DNA of 45,417 nucleotides from an uncultured Acetatifactor sp. Its GTDB lineage: Bacteria; Bacillota; Clostridia; Lachnospirales; Lachnospiraceae. Both the position numbers and the translations under genes were made by a program. Location: the NCBI GenBank assembly GCA_934394815.1, contig CAKRRD010000020.1:1-45417 (forward strand). The letters are read 5' to 3'. Below the pieces are notes generated by a model. That model searched no databases. It worked only from the letters and a program-made list of their open reading frames with translations, and was not told the DNA's origin. Position 1 is the first letter of the stretch. Each line of letters opens with the position of its first letter. Shown here one piece after another: positions 25,844-34,164 of this stretch.

Positions 25844-26752
25844 TTATCTGCACACAGAATAGATGAATTCCGCATTTTTATCCATGGCCTCGCTGGCCTT
25901 TTTAAAAGGTGACATCTGGAATACATGCCACATTCCGGGAAAGCGGTCGATATGGGCGGACACCCCGGCTTTGATCAGATTTTTATATAACCGCAGGGAA
26001 TCGTCCAGCAGGATTTCATTCTCTCCCACCTGAATATAGACGGGCGGGAAGCCGGAAAAGTCTCCGAACAGCGGTGAAATATAAGGATCCTTCAGATCCT
26101 GCTCCGGTGCATAGGCCTTCGTCATGCGGTCAATATATTCTTTGTCCAGTACCGGATCCAGCTCTGCCTTGGTCTGGAACGTCTTGCCTTCACCGGTGAG
26201 ATCCGTCCAGGGAGACATCAGCACGAGCCCTCTGGGAAGCAGGCGCTCCTGCTCTTTTAATTTCAACACCAGGGAAAGCGCCAGATTGCCTCCGGCGGAA
26301 TCCCCCGTGATGATCACATCTCTGGCCCCGTAGCCTAAAAGCATCAGATAGTTCCATGCTTTCATGGCATCTTCCGTGGCCGCCGGATATGGATGCTCCG
26401 GTGCCAGCCTGTAGTCAAAGCACAGCACATCCATGGAGGTTCCCGCCGCCAGCTTCGAAGTCAGGGTTCTGGCATAGAGGCTGCTGCCGGTGGAATACCC
26501 GCCGCCGTGGCAGTGCAGGATTACATATTTTTTCATATGGGCGCGGTTCACACTGACCCATTCCGCTTCCATGCCCTCGATATCCACGGGGCGGTATTGG
26601 ATCTCCTTGCTGTTGCTGAGCAGTTCTCCGATATGATCCTGGGATTGTCTGTGTTTCTCCAGATCCGGATTCTCCACAAGGCCATGTGCCCTGCGGATCA
26701 GCTGCATCAGACTCTGATTGTTCTTCTCACTGTTTTTTCCTACCAGTGCCAT
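25844..26752 (-). CDS. HSL-family alpha/beta hydrolase (esterase)
   Basis: A 302-residue cytoplasmic esterase of the hormone-sensitive-lipase type. The oxyanion motif HGGG is at 82-85, the nucleophile in GDSAGG at 150-155 (Ser152), the acid near Asp250 (EILLDD) and the base His276 (GMWHVF): a complete triad. No signal peptide is seen. AGGAGG precedes the ATG at 26752. It is 12 bases after the DUF6320 gene, which follows an acyltransferase, so the three probably form one operon. Its physiological ester is unknown; an acyl group placed by the neighbouring acyltransferase is an inference. Confidence 0.85.
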   Translation of the reverse strand: MALVGKNSEKNNQSLMQLIRRAHGLVENPDLEKHRQSQDHIGELLSNSKEIQYRPVDIEGMEAEWVSVNRAHMKKYVILHCHGGGYSTGSSLYARTLTSKLAAGTSMDVLCFDYRLAPEHPYPAATEDAMKAWNYLMLLGYGARDVIITGDSAGGNLALSLVLKLKEQERLLPRGLVLMSPWTDLTGEGKTFQTKAELDPVLDKEYIDRMTKAYAPEQDLKDPYISPLFGDFSGFPPVYIQVGENEILLDDSLRLYKNLIKAGVSAHIDRFPGMWHVFQMSPFKKASEAMDKNAEFIYSVCR

Positions 26753-26764
26753 AAGTTCCTCCTG

Positions 26765-27469
26765 TTAAAAATGCAATCTCCGGCGCACCGCATTCCGCAG
26801 TCTTCTCCGGGATAAAAGGGTCGCTATGGTAATATCCACGATCACGCAGACCGTCAGTACGATGGCGGACCAGCCAAGCACGATCTCCTGTCGTAAAAAC
26901 CGGTCGATCAGAAGCTCCAGTCCCACACACAGGACGCCGATCCCCGAGATCAGGTACAGGGCACCCGTCAGGAAAGACAGGGGGAGCTTCCGGATACAGA
27001 AGGTCACCGCTTCCACCACCGCCGTCACCAACAGCACGATAGGGAGTCCCAGTCCGTAGAACCAGCCACTCTGTCCCGTCAGAAACGTCAACAGATACAG
27101 ATACACGCTCACCGCCACACCATCCAGTAAAATTGACAGATAGATGGGCTGTCTCGTATAAATTACCACTGGAATCATGATGACCCACAATACCAGGAAT
27201 ACTCCTATCACTGCCAGAGACCACAGGTTTGCGCGGAATACAAAAGCATTTAACAGCCCGCAGGTCACAGCCGTAGCCAGAACAATGACGGTTAACAACA
27301 CTCCCAGATCTTTTCTTTTTACTACTTCCACCTGTCCTTTTTCCTTTGGGAACGGAGACGGCTGCGCGGCCGGTTCCGGAGCCTTCGGGTTATAGACCGG
27401 TGTATCACACAGTGGGCACTTTGTGGCCGAAGCGTCCAGTTCCACACCGCAGTTCACACAATATGACAT
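26765..27469 (-). CDS. Zinc-ribbon membrane protein (DUF6320-like)
   Basis: A 234-residue protein of unknown function. A zinc ribbon opens it (CVNCGVELDASATKCPLCDTPVYNP, residues 4-28, a CxxC...CxxC pair), followed by a proline-rich linker and six hydrophobic helices from about residue 56 to 220, and an arginine-rich tail. It matches the DUF6320 type found beside acyltransferase and esterase genes in Lachnospiraceae (from memory of such loci). It lies 25 bases after the acyltransferase gene and 12 bases before the hydrolase gene. Confidence 0.75.
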   Translation of the reverse strand: MSYCVNCGVELDASATKCPLCDTPVYNPKAPEPAAQPSPFPKEKGQVEVVKRKDLGVLLTVIVLATAVTCGLLNAFVFRANLWSLAVIGVFLVLWVIMIPVVIYTRQPIYLSILLDGVAVSVYLYLLTFLTGQSGWFYGLGLPIVLLVTAVVEAVTFCIRKLPLSFLTGALYLISGIGVLCVGLELLIDRFLRQEIVLGWSAIVLTVCVIVDITIATLLSRRRLRNAVRRRLHF

Positions 27470-27494
27470 AAGTATTTCCTTTCTAACCGGAGTA

Positions 27495-28811
27495 TTACCG
27501 GTTGCTCTCGATCTTCACATGAATGCCGTCCTGTACCAGCTTGCGGAAAAACAGGCGTTCCACGTCCGTCTCTGCAATGCTGCTGGCAAAATTAATGGTC
27601 AGAATATCTTCAAAACTGGCAATGGCACAGTTAGTTCTCGTGGAAAACGGCTGTCCCATGTAGATATCAAACCGTTCGATATAGGGCTTCATGGTCTCCG
27701 GCACCTTTAAGGCTCCCATGTTGGTCAGCCCCGCCGAAGAATTTTTGTCCTGGATCTTCGTATAGAACTGCCGGACCACCAGATCTTTGATAAACAGGGG
27801 CACTATTCGGATAAACGGATTTCTCTGGGTCTCCGCATTGGTGGTAATATCCCCCCGCAGCAGCTTTTCATTCAGATAATACCGCATATAATTGTGGACC
27901 TGTGTCACAATCTCCTCAAAAGTGTACTCTCCCAGTCTGGGATCAATTCCCGGATAGATCATGGTGATGAAATTCCGCAAAGTCTTCGATGGGAAGAACC
28001 TCCGCAGATTCACCGGCATGGCGATCTTCACCGGACGTAAATGGATATGCCACTCGCTCTCCTGCTTCTGCATCAGGGCATAGAGCAGCACCGCATTGAG
28101 ATATTCCGTAATGGTGGCGTTGTAGCTTTTTGCCACTTTCATGACCTTCGATACCGACATAATGCCGTCTATAATATTCAGAGTGTAAAAAGGCTCCTTG
28201 GTCCCCCGGACACGGTAAGTCTTCTCTCCCGGCCTCGGCGGACATACCTTGGCATTGGCATATTTCATGTAGGCATCTTCCAGTTCTCCCGGATCCGGTG
28301 TCTCCAAAATATCCAGTACAAAGCCGCCGTTCTCGATCTCCGTATGCCCCAGTAACCGCAGATAGGTGGCCGTCAGTGTCTGTAATACACACATGCCGCC
28401 GGTGCCGTCTCCCAGACTGTGATGGGCCTCTAAGGCAATCCGGTTCCGGTAATAATAGATTCTTACCAGATAACGATTGTTGGCCTTAAAATACATGGGC
28501 TGACAGGGATTTTTTACATCCTCCTGCACAAAAGGCCCCGGTCTGTCGTTAGGCTCCAGATATCTCCAGAATACCCCCTTACGGATGGCTGCCTTGTACG
28601 TTGGAAAACGGGGCATGGTCAGATTCACCGCCCGCTGCAGCATCTTGGGGTCGATCTCCTCCTTTAACAGGACGGAGAGACGGTACACGGAGGAAAAATC
28701 TCTTCGCTGTAAGGTCGGGTACACAATGGCGGACAGATCCAGCTTGTACCAATCCCTATGGACCTTCTGTACCCGGTCTGTTTTAACCTTATCTCTTCTG
28801 CTGAGTGCCAT
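27495..28811 (-). CDS. HHxxxDG acyltransferase (alcohol acetyltransferase/condensation-like)
   Basis: A 438-residue cytoplasmic protein of the CoA-dependent acyltransferase/condensation fold. The catalytic motif HHSLGDG lies near residue 137 in EAHHSLGDGTGGMCVLQT; the second-half solvent-channel segment is MPVNLRRFFPSKTLRNF near 270. It resembles proteins annotated as alcohol acetyltransferase. The start at 28811 has GAGGTGAGGA before it and avoids running into the tRNA terminator. It heads a three-gene run with the DUF6320 membrane protein and an HSL-type esterase. Acyl donor and acceptor are unknown. Confidence 0.75.
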   Translation of the reverse strand: MALSRRDKVKTDRVQKVHRDWYKLDLSAIVYPTLQRRDFSSVYRLSVLLKEEIDPKMLQRAVNLTMPRFPTYKAAIRKGVFWRYLEPNDRPGPFVQEDVKNPCQPMYFKANNRYLVRIYYYRNRIALEAHHSLGDGTGGMCVLQTLTATYLRLLGHTEIENGGFVLDILETPDPGELEDAYMKYANAKVCPPRPGEKTYRVRGTKEPFYTLNIIDGIMSVSKVMKVAKSYNATITEYLNAVLLYALMQKQESEWHIHLRPVKIAMPVNLRRFFPSKTLRNFITMIYPGIDPRLGEYTFEEIVTQVHNYMRYYLNEKLLRGDITTNAETQRNPFIRIVPLFIKDLVVRQFYTKIQDKNSSAGLTNMGALKVPETMKPYIERFDIYMGQPFSTRTNCAIASFEDILTINFASSIAETDVERLFFRKLVQDGIHVKIESNR

Positions 28812-28840
28812 AGTCCTCACCTCTTTCCCGGATTTTTCAT

Positions 28841-28875
28841 AAAACAACAAAAGCGGCAACCTTTCGGTCACCGCC
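28841..28875 (-). terminator. Terminator after the tRNA-Leu pair
   Basis: GCGGTGACC and GGTTGCCGC (28853-28861 with 28866-28874) form a stem with a GAAA tetraloop and one mismatch, followed on the minus strand by TTTTGTTGTTTT. It lies 7 bases after the nearer tRNA. Confidence 0.8.
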
Positions 28876-28881
28876 ATGTGA

Positions 28882-28965
28882 TGCAGAAAGAGGGACTTGA
28901 ACCCTCATGGTATCACTACCACACGGACCTGAACCGTGCGCGTCTGCCAATTCCGCCATTTCTGC
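28882..28965 (-). tRNA. tRNA-Leu(CAG), copy 2
   Basis: An 84-base class-II tRNA. Acceptor arm GCAGAAA/TTTCTGC with discriminator A, D arm GGCGGAATTGGCAGACGC, anticodon loop TTCAGGT (anticodon CAG, decoding CUG) on the stem CACGG/CCGTG, variable arm, and T-loop GGTTCAAGTCC. CCA is not encoded. Identical over its full length to the tRNA at 29045-29128. Confidence 0.96.
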
Positions 28966-28976
28966 GAACAAGATGT

Positions 28977-29005
28977 ATCATACAGTATTTAATTAAAAAT
29001 GTCAA
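28977..29005 (-). promoter_or_regulatory. Promoter of tRNA-Leu copy 2
   Basis: Perfect TTGACA (29000-29005), 17-base spacer and TATGAT (28977-28982) lie 11 bases upstream of the tRNA 5' end. Confidence 0.85.
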
Positions 29006-29044
29006 CACTTTTTTCAAATTACTAAAAATCATTTGAAAAAGTGA

Positions 29045-29128
29045 TGCAGAAAGAGGGACTTGAACCCTCATGGTATCACTACCACACGGACCTGAACCGT
29101 GCGCGTCTGCCAATTCCGCCATTTCTGC
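29045..29128 (-). tRNA. tRNA-Leu(CAG), copy 1
   Basis: The same 84-base sequence as the other copy, with anticodon CAG, offset by 163 bases. No CCA is encoded. It has its own promoter upstream and is read first on the minus strand. Confidence 0.96.
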
Positions 29129-29138
29129 GAACAAGTGT

Positions 29139-29167
29139 ATCTTACAACAACCGGCCTTAAATGTCAA
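29139..29167 (-). promoter_or_regulatory. Promoter of tRNA-Leu copy 1
   Basis: Perfect TTGACA (29162-29167), 17-base spacer and TAAGAT (29139-29144), in the same relation to the tRNA as in copy 2. The GTGTTGACATTT context is shared by both promoters. Confidence 0.85.
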
Positions 29168-29225
29168 CACTATTTTTCAAATAATTTAAAAAATATAAAA
29201 AATAATGACGATTCTTCCACCGAAC

Positions 29226-29265
29226 AAAATAACATGCAGCCTGGTTGTGGCCACATGTTATTTTT
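29226..29265 (-). terminator. Terminator of the FliD-like gene
   Basis: AACATG plus TGGCC pair with GGCTG plus CATGTT around a 7-base loop, followed by ATTTTG on the minus strand; on the plus strand it is followed by ATTTTT. It lies 37 bases after the stop codon. Confidence 0.75.
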
Positions 29266-29301
29266 ATTTGCAGAACTACTTTTATTTTATCCTTCTATCC
29301 T

Positions 29302-30072
29302 TTACATATAAGAACTGAACAGATTCCCCGAATCGTAGATGCCGGTATATCCTGCCGTTCCGGTATACAGGCTCGTTCTGCCGGAGGCATGATCCGCTGC
29401 AAAGTTGATCATGGAACTCTGGGCAGATACACGGTAGCCGTAGGAACCGTTCCCCTGGAACAGGCTCTTCACCGTAGACATATCTGCTTTCATAAAGGTA
29501 TCCTTGTCCAGAGACAGGGTGCCGTCATTTTTCATGGTAATACCGATCTTAGCCAGCTGCCTGCTGTTGGCCAGTGTGGTGTTGGCCATGGATTCCGTAC
29601 GGTTGTTCACACTGGAATCCGACACATCATCTACTGCGCTCATGACACTGTTGTAATCCTTTACAAAGCTGTTCACTGCATTGTAAATGGCATTGGTGTC
29701 GTAACCTTTGGTCGTGCTCTCCACACCGTTCTCATCCTTGGTGGTGATATCCTTCTGGGCGAACAGATCATTTTTACCGGCAGCCAGTAATGTATCTGCG
29801 GATTCCTTCAGGGCATCGGTGGCAGTCTCTACTTTCGCCAGTGCCTTCTTCGCAGTATCTGTTGCGGTATCCTTCTTCGTTATGGTGGAAGCTGCGGTCT
29901 TGGATGCATTGTTGTCCTTACCGTAATAAGCCTTCATCAGCTTGGCATAGCTGCCATTCTTAATACTTGCATAATCTGATAACCAGTTGCCGCTTGCTGC
30001 ATTGGAAGCTGCGGAACTCATACCGGAAAACAGAAACGAATAATTTGTCTTTGCCTGAATATTAATACTCAT
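29302..30072 (-). CDS. Orphan FliD-like (flagellar cap C-terminal domain) protein
   Basis: A 256-residue protein rich in Ala, Ser, Thr and Asn. The C-terminal half looks like the FliD_C domain of the flagellar filament cap: AIYNAVNSFVKDYNSVMSAV, then the IGITMKNDGTLSLDKDTF block and VKSLFQGNGSYGYRV, near residues 125-215. The usual N-terminal FliD domain is replaced by a low-complexity, Ala/Lys/Thr-rich helical region. There is no signal peptide and no other flagellar gene in the window. The ATG at 30072 follows GGAGGTGA by 5 bases; a GTG nine bases earlier overlaps that site. Its export route and role are unknown. Confidence 0.7.
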   Translation of the reverse strand: MSINIQAKTNYSFLFSGMSSAASNAASGNWLSDYASIKNGSYAKLMKAYYGKDNNASKTAASTITKKDTATDTAKKALAKVETATDALKESADTLLAAGKNDLFAQKDITTKDENGVESTTKGYDTNAIYNAVNSFVKDYNSVMSAVDDVSDSSVNNRTESMANTTLANSRQLAKIGITMKNDGTLSLDKDTFMKADMSTVKSLFQGNGSYGYRVSAQSSMINFAADHASGRTSLYTGTAGYTGIYDSGNLFSSYM

Positions 30073-30135
30073 CACAGTCACCTCCGTGTCAACTGTTTTG
30101 AATCGGCTTTTTGGCCACTATTTCTTTTATACCAG

Positions 30136-30164
30136 TTACAGTATACTACTTATTTCGGATTTTT
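30136..30164 (-). promoter_or_regulatory. Promoter of the FliD-like gene
   Basis: TTGGAA, a 17-base spacer and TATACT on the minus strand in the gap behind the methyltransferase/reductase gene (position good to a few bases). A GCCGATTC element closer to the start resembles a sigma-28 -10 box but lacks a properly spaced partner. Confidence 0.45.
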
Positions 30165-30201
30165 CCAAGGTTTGTTAATGATTTTTTTCCAAAAAATCCC
30201 A

Positions 30202-32016
30202 TTAATTCAGTATTTTTTCCAGCATGGCCACCCGGTTGAAGGGGAAGGAAAAATAATAGCCGTCGGCGAAATCTTCTGTCATGGCGATCACTTCTTTGGC
30301 CAGCTGCACACCGGCCTGCTCTCCTTCTTCCCTGGTCATATCCGCCCGGTATCTGGCCAGTACTTCGTCCGTCACATCAATGCCTGCCATCTCATTTTTC
30401 ATAAAGGTGGCATTCTTAAGACTCACAAAAGGCATGATCCCGCAGAGGATCCTTGCCCCGGTCTCCTCTCGGATCCGCCGCACTCTGTCTGCGCTCTCCT
30501 TCGTAGAGATAGGCTGGGTCAGGAAAAAGGTGGCTCCCGCCGCCATTTTCTTCTTCACTCTGCCGATTTCCACTTCGAGATTCCGTCTGCCCTGATTAAT
30601 GGCTCCGCCGTAGCAGGCCGGAGCCTGGGTAAACTGCTCCTCGTTCATATCCGCCAGAATCTGCATCAGTCCCACGGAGTCAAAATTAAACACACTCTTT
30701 ACCGTGGTGCGCACCATGGAAGGAATGGGGTCTCCCGTGATCACCAGAAAATTCTGGATGCCGTTGATATAGGCTCCCAGCAGCTGGGAACGTATGGCGA
30801 TGGCATTTTTGTCCCGGCAGCAGATATGGGGCATGACGCACATGCCGGTCTCTCTCGCCACCTTTTCCGCCATGAGGATGGAATCGGCTCTGGTACGTCC
30901 TGAAGGAGAATCCGGAAAAGTCAGCACATCCACGCCGCTCTTTTGTAACAGGTGTGCCGCATCCATCAGTTTTTCGTCATCAATGCCCATGGGAGGTGCC
31001 AGTTCCACGGCAATCAGCTTCCGATTTTTCCCTTCCACCTCTTTGGCATGGTAAAAGGAACAGTCCTCCTTCGGGAGCTGTTGTTTCTGTGGCTCTGCAC
31101 ATTTTTGAGTCTGCGGATACCGGGTCAGATCCAGCTTTCCGGCAAGTTCTGCAATATACTCCGGTGTCGTGCCGCAGCAGCCCCCTGCCATATCCACACC
31201 GAGGGCTGTCATCTGCTGCATTCTGTCCACAAAATAGTCCAGGTTATCCCCGGTAAAGATCATACGGCCGGTGACCATCTGGGGATAGCCGGCATTGGGA
31301 AGGGCTGTGAGGAACTTCCCTTCCGGCTTTTCCAGTGTCTGCAGGATCCGATGCATGTGGGACGGCCCCACGCCGCAGTTAAAGCCCACGGCATCGATCT
31401 CTCCTATAGCACCCGCTCTCTGCAAAAGCTTTCTGGCACTTAAGCCCGCATTGCTGTAGCCGAACTGGTTCACGGAAAACTGCACCGTGATAAACGCCTG
31501 TTCTCCGATCCCTTTGACCGCCGGCAGGATCTCTTCCATCCCGGAAAAGGTCTCAAAGACGAAAAAGTCTGCTCCCTCTTCCAGAAAAATCCGGCAGATC
31601 TCCTCATATTCCCGGCTCAAGAGATCCTTCTGGGCCAATGCATCCCCGGGGATCTGGCCGATATCTGCTGCTATGTATACATCTCTTGTCGATCCGGTGG
31701 CTTCTCTCCACTCCGACACCGCTTCTGCGGCCAGACGATATCCGCTGCGCAGTATCTCTTCAATCTGTTTCCGGGACAGATCCATACAGAAGCTGTTAGC
31801 GGCAAAGGTATTGGTGCGCAGGATCTGTGCTCCCGCCTCCAGATATTCCCTGTGGATCTCCTTTACCCGCCCGGGAGCTTCCAGATTCGCCAGTTCCGGC
31901 AGCTGCTTCGTATCGTATTTTCCCCCGTAATAGGTGCCGAAGGCTCCGTCAAACAGAAGTTTCTTCTGTCGGATCCCCTCCCGGATCTGTTCTTTGGTAT
32001 GTCTTGTATTGTTCAT
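30202..32016 (-). CDS. Bifunctional homocysteine S-methyltransferase / methylenetetrahydrofolate reductase
   Basis: A 604-residue cytoplasmic fusion (YitJ-like). Residues 1-295 form the Zn-dependent homocysteine methyltransferase domain: DGAFGTYYGG near 23, GFNCGVGP with Cys214 and GGCCGTTPEY with Cys280 and Cys281, the three zinc ligands. Residues about 330-604 form a MetF-like reductase barrel (AVELAPPMG near 336, ITGDPIPS, FFLTQPIST, GIMPF). It would supply methyl groups from folate for methionine synthesis. No S-box or T-box is seen in the short 5' gap, so regulation is not evident. A GGATACAG site precedes the ATG; it is separated from proC by a terminator. Confidence 0.9.
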   Translation of the reverse strand: MNNTRHTKEQIREGIRQKKLLFDGAFGTYYGGKYDTKQLPELANLEAPGRVKEIHREYLEAGAQILRTNTFAANSFCMDLSRKQIEEILRSGYRLAAEAVSEWREATGSTRDVYIAADIGQIPGDALAQKDLLSREYEEICRIFLEEGADFFVFETFSGMEEILPAVKGIGEQAFITVQFSVNQFGYSNAGLSARKLLQRAGAIGEIDAVGFNCGVGPSHMHRILQTLEKPEGKFLTALPNAGYPQMVTGRMIFTGDNLDYFVDRMQQMTALGVDMAGGCCGTTPEYIAELAGKLDLTRYPQTQKCAEPQKQQLPKEDCSFYHAKEVEGKNRKLIAVELAPPMGIDDEKLMDAAHLLQKSGVDVLTFPDSPSGRTRADSILMAEKVARETGMCVMPHICCRDKNAIAIRSQLLGAYINGIQNFLVITGDPIPSMVRTTVKSVFNFDSVGLMQILADMNEEQFTQAPACYGGAINQGRRNLEVEIGRVKKKMAAGATFFLTQPISTKESADRVRRIREETGARILCGIMPFVSLKNATFMKNEMAGIDVTDEVLARYRADMTREEGEQAGVQLAKEVIAMTEDFADGYYFSFPFNRVAMLEKILN

Positions 32017-32056
32017 GCCTGTATCCTTTTTGTTTTATTTTTAACGATGCTTTACC

Positions 32057-32095
32057 AAAACGAGCAGGTCTGCTCTCGCAAGCCTGCTCGTTTTT
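32057..32095 (-). terminator. Terminator after proC
   Basis: AACGAGCAGG and CCTGCTCGTT form a perfect 10-bp stem with a short second hairpin-like loop, and T-runs follow on both strands (TTTTGG on the minus strand). It closes the ABC-transporter to proC operon. Confidence 0.85.
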
Positions 32096-32144
32096 AAGCA
32101 TATCATATTCTTTTCCGGAAAAACAGTAGCAAATTTACTTACTT

Positions 32145-32951
32145 TTACTTTCCTAACTCCGTGGTTCTCTGGTAAGCCGCATTCACCGCGGTCATGGTGG
32201 TGCCATGCAGTCCGCCGTCCTGGAATGCGTGGAAGCCGGCGATACCGATACCACCCGGCGTGTTCATCTCATCGGTGATCTGAATGGGATGCTTCTTCGT
32301 GGAGCTGAGCATCAGTCCGGTAGCGATCAGGTTCTCATACACGATGGCCGCTGCGTCTTTTCTGGACAGACCGGTCTCTACGGCGCCGTCTACCAGTGCG
32401 GTAGCGAACAGGATCAGCCATTCGGGGCCTGCACAGCTGGTAGCGGTGAAGGCATCAAACTGGCCTTCTGCCAGCAGCAGGGTCTTGCCGATAGCGTCTG
32501 TGATCTTCTGTACCTCTGCCTTCTCTTCCCCGGTGAATCCCTCACCGAAAGCCAGTGCGCTGTAGCCTCTCTTCACCTGGATCACAGTGTTGGGCATGAT
32601 TCTCGCATATCTTACGCCTGCACCGATCCACTGTGCAAACTGTTCGATCTTGATGCCTGCGCAGATGGATACCACGCTGTGTCTCTTCGCATCCACGAAG
32701 GGACGAAGCTCATCGCTGACCTTCTTCGCATCCTGAGGACGCACTGCGATCACCAGAATGTCTGCCTCTGCCACAGCTTCATAGCTGTCCACCGTCACCA
32801 ATTGATAAGTCTCCTTCAGATAAGCTGCGCGCTCCGGCAGCACCTCTTTTACCAGGATCTCGGAAGGCGCCTTGGTCTTCGTGCCAAGCAGTCCTCCGAT
32901 AATTCCTTCTGCCATGTTTCCGCCGCCGATAAATCCGATTTTCCCTGCCAT
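32145..32951 (-). CDS. proC: Pyrroline-5-carboxylate reductase
   Basis: A 268-residue NAD(P)H-dependent enzyme that reduces pyrroline-5-carboxylate to proline. The Rossmann motif IGFIGGGNMAEGII is at 4-17, ILVIAVRPQD near 70, the central PNTVIQVKRGYSAL segment near 120, and the C-terminal active-site block TSCAGPEWLI through the final MNTPGGIGIAGFHAFQDGG near 228 matches ProC. Its ATG overlaps the stop of the M20 amidohydrolase gene (TAATG), so it is translationally coupled to a catabolic operon rather than standing with proA/proB. A role on another cyclic imine is possible but unproven. Confidence 0.9.
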   Translation of the reverse strand: MAGKIGFIGGGNMAEGIIGGLLGTKTKAPSEILVKEVLPERAAYLKETYQLVTVDSYEAVAEADILVIAVRPQDAKKVSDELRPFVDAKRHSVVSICAGIKIEQFAQWIGAGVRYARIMPNTVIQVKRGYSALAFGEGFTGEEKAEVQKITDAIGKTLLLAEGQFDAFTATSCAGPEWLILFATALVDGAVETGLSRKDAAAIVYENLIATGLMLSSTKKHPIQITDEMNTPGGIGIAGFHAFQDGGLHGTTMTAVNAAYQRTTELGK

Positions 32952-34129
32952 TAGTTATCCCTCTCTTCCAAATAGTCGATTGCAAACTGTGCGTACAGCG
33001 CCGCACCTCTTTTTAATACCGTTTCCTCCACATGGAATCTGGAGTGATGATTCTGATAGATGATCCCTTTTTCTTCGTTCCGGATGCCGATGAGGGCATA
33101 CACACCGGGCACCTTTTCCAGAAAATAGGAAAAGTCTTCACTTCCCATAATCAGTGGATGCTCCCCCAGGCCTTCCTCGCCGTAGAGTTCCTTCACGGCT
33201 TCGGCTGCGATGGCCGCCAGCTTTTCATTGTTGTAGAGCACACCGGGGAAATACTGGTAATCCAGCGTTGCTTCCGCTCCGTTGGCTTTCGCCACGCTCT
33301 CCACAATGTTGCGGATCCAGGATTCCACCTGTTCCCTCACCTGTCTGCTGTGGGTCCGGACGGTTCCCTTCATGACCACATGATCCGAAATGATATTGAA
33401 TCTGGGTCCTCCCTCGATCTCGCCGATGGTGATCGCCAGATTGTCTCTGGGGTCGTTACGTCTGGAGACGATGGTCTGCAGCTGCAGAATGATGGCCGCT
33501 GCCGTCACGATGGCGTCGATTCCGTAATTGGGTGCGGAACCGTGGGCCGGAACTCCTTTCACCTCGATGGTAAAATTATCGCAGCTGCTCATTCTGGGAC
33601 CCGCTGTCACATTGATCCTCGGCGCATCCAGCGTCGCCCACACATGACATCCGTAGACGGCGTCCACGTCGTCTAACAGCCCGGCTTTCACATAATATTC
33701 CGCACCGTGGCAGGATTCCTCCGCCGCCTGGAACAGAAGTCTTACGGTACCACCAAAGTCCTGTCTGTGGGCGGTCAGAAGCTTTGCCGCCCCAAGCAGC
33801 ATGGCCATGTGGTTGTCATGACCGCAGGCATGCATGACATTCTCTTTTTCACTGGCATAGGGAAGCCCCGTTTCCTCCCGAATGGGCAGGGCATCGATGT
33901 CTGCCCGCAGCAGTACCGTCTTATCTCCCGGCTTCTCACCCTGAATATCCGCCCATACGCCGTAATAATCGGGATAGGTGTGGGGTTCCAGGCCCATTTT
34001 TTTCAGTTCTTCCACCAGAACAGCCGTAGTCTCCTTCTCCTCGAAGGAAAGTTCCGGATGTCTGTGAAAATATCTTCTTTTCTCAATGATCCAGTCTTCG
34101 AGAGACTGTGCCTCTTGTGCAAGCTGCAT
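32951..34129 (-). CDS. M20D-family metal-dependent amidohydrolase
   Basis: A 392-residue zinc amidohydrolase of the aminoacylase/hippurate-hydrolase/indoleacetyl-amino-acid-hydrolase group. Metal-site blocks are LRADIDALPI near 82, HACGHDNHMAMLLGAAKLL near 105, and EESCHGAEYYVKAGL near 145; the dimerisation domain follows (about 190-300), and MGSEDFSYFLEKVPG near 345 carries the last ligand. The ATG at 34129 follows AGGTGG and the product starts at the family position. It is 35 bases after the PF14196 gene. The likely reaction is hydrolysis of an N-acyl or N-carbamoyl amino acid; M20D members are not the same subgroup as the characterised N-carbamoyl-cysteine amidohydrolase (M20C-like). Confidence 0.85.
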   Translation of the reverse strand: MQLAQEAQSLEDWIIEKRRYFHRHPELSFEEKETTAVLVEELKKMGLEPHTYPDYYGVWADIQGEKPGDKTVLLRADIDALPIREETGLPYASEKENVMHACGHDNHMAMLLGAAKLLTAHRQDFGGTVRLLFQAAEESCHGAEYYVKAGLLDDVDAVYGCHVWATLDAPRINVTAGPRMSSCDNFTIEVKGVPAHGSAPNYGIDAIVTAAAIILQLQTIVSRRNDPRDNLAITIGEIEGGPRFNIISDHVVMKGTVRTHSRQVREQVESWIRNIVESVAKANGAEATLDYQYFPGVLYNNEKLAAIAAEAVKELYGEEGLGEHPLIMGSEDFSYFLEKVPGVYALIGIRNEEKGIIYQNHHSRFHVEETVLKRGAALYAQFAIDYLEERDN

Positions 34130-34164
34130 GTTCCACCTTCTTTTCCCGCAAGATCCGCAGGGAA

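Noticed and set aside
30073..30201. Sigma-28 promoter for the FliD-like gene (GCCGATTC)
   Set aside because: The TAAA partner is 18 bases away rather than about 15; an ordinary sigma-A promoter is present instead.
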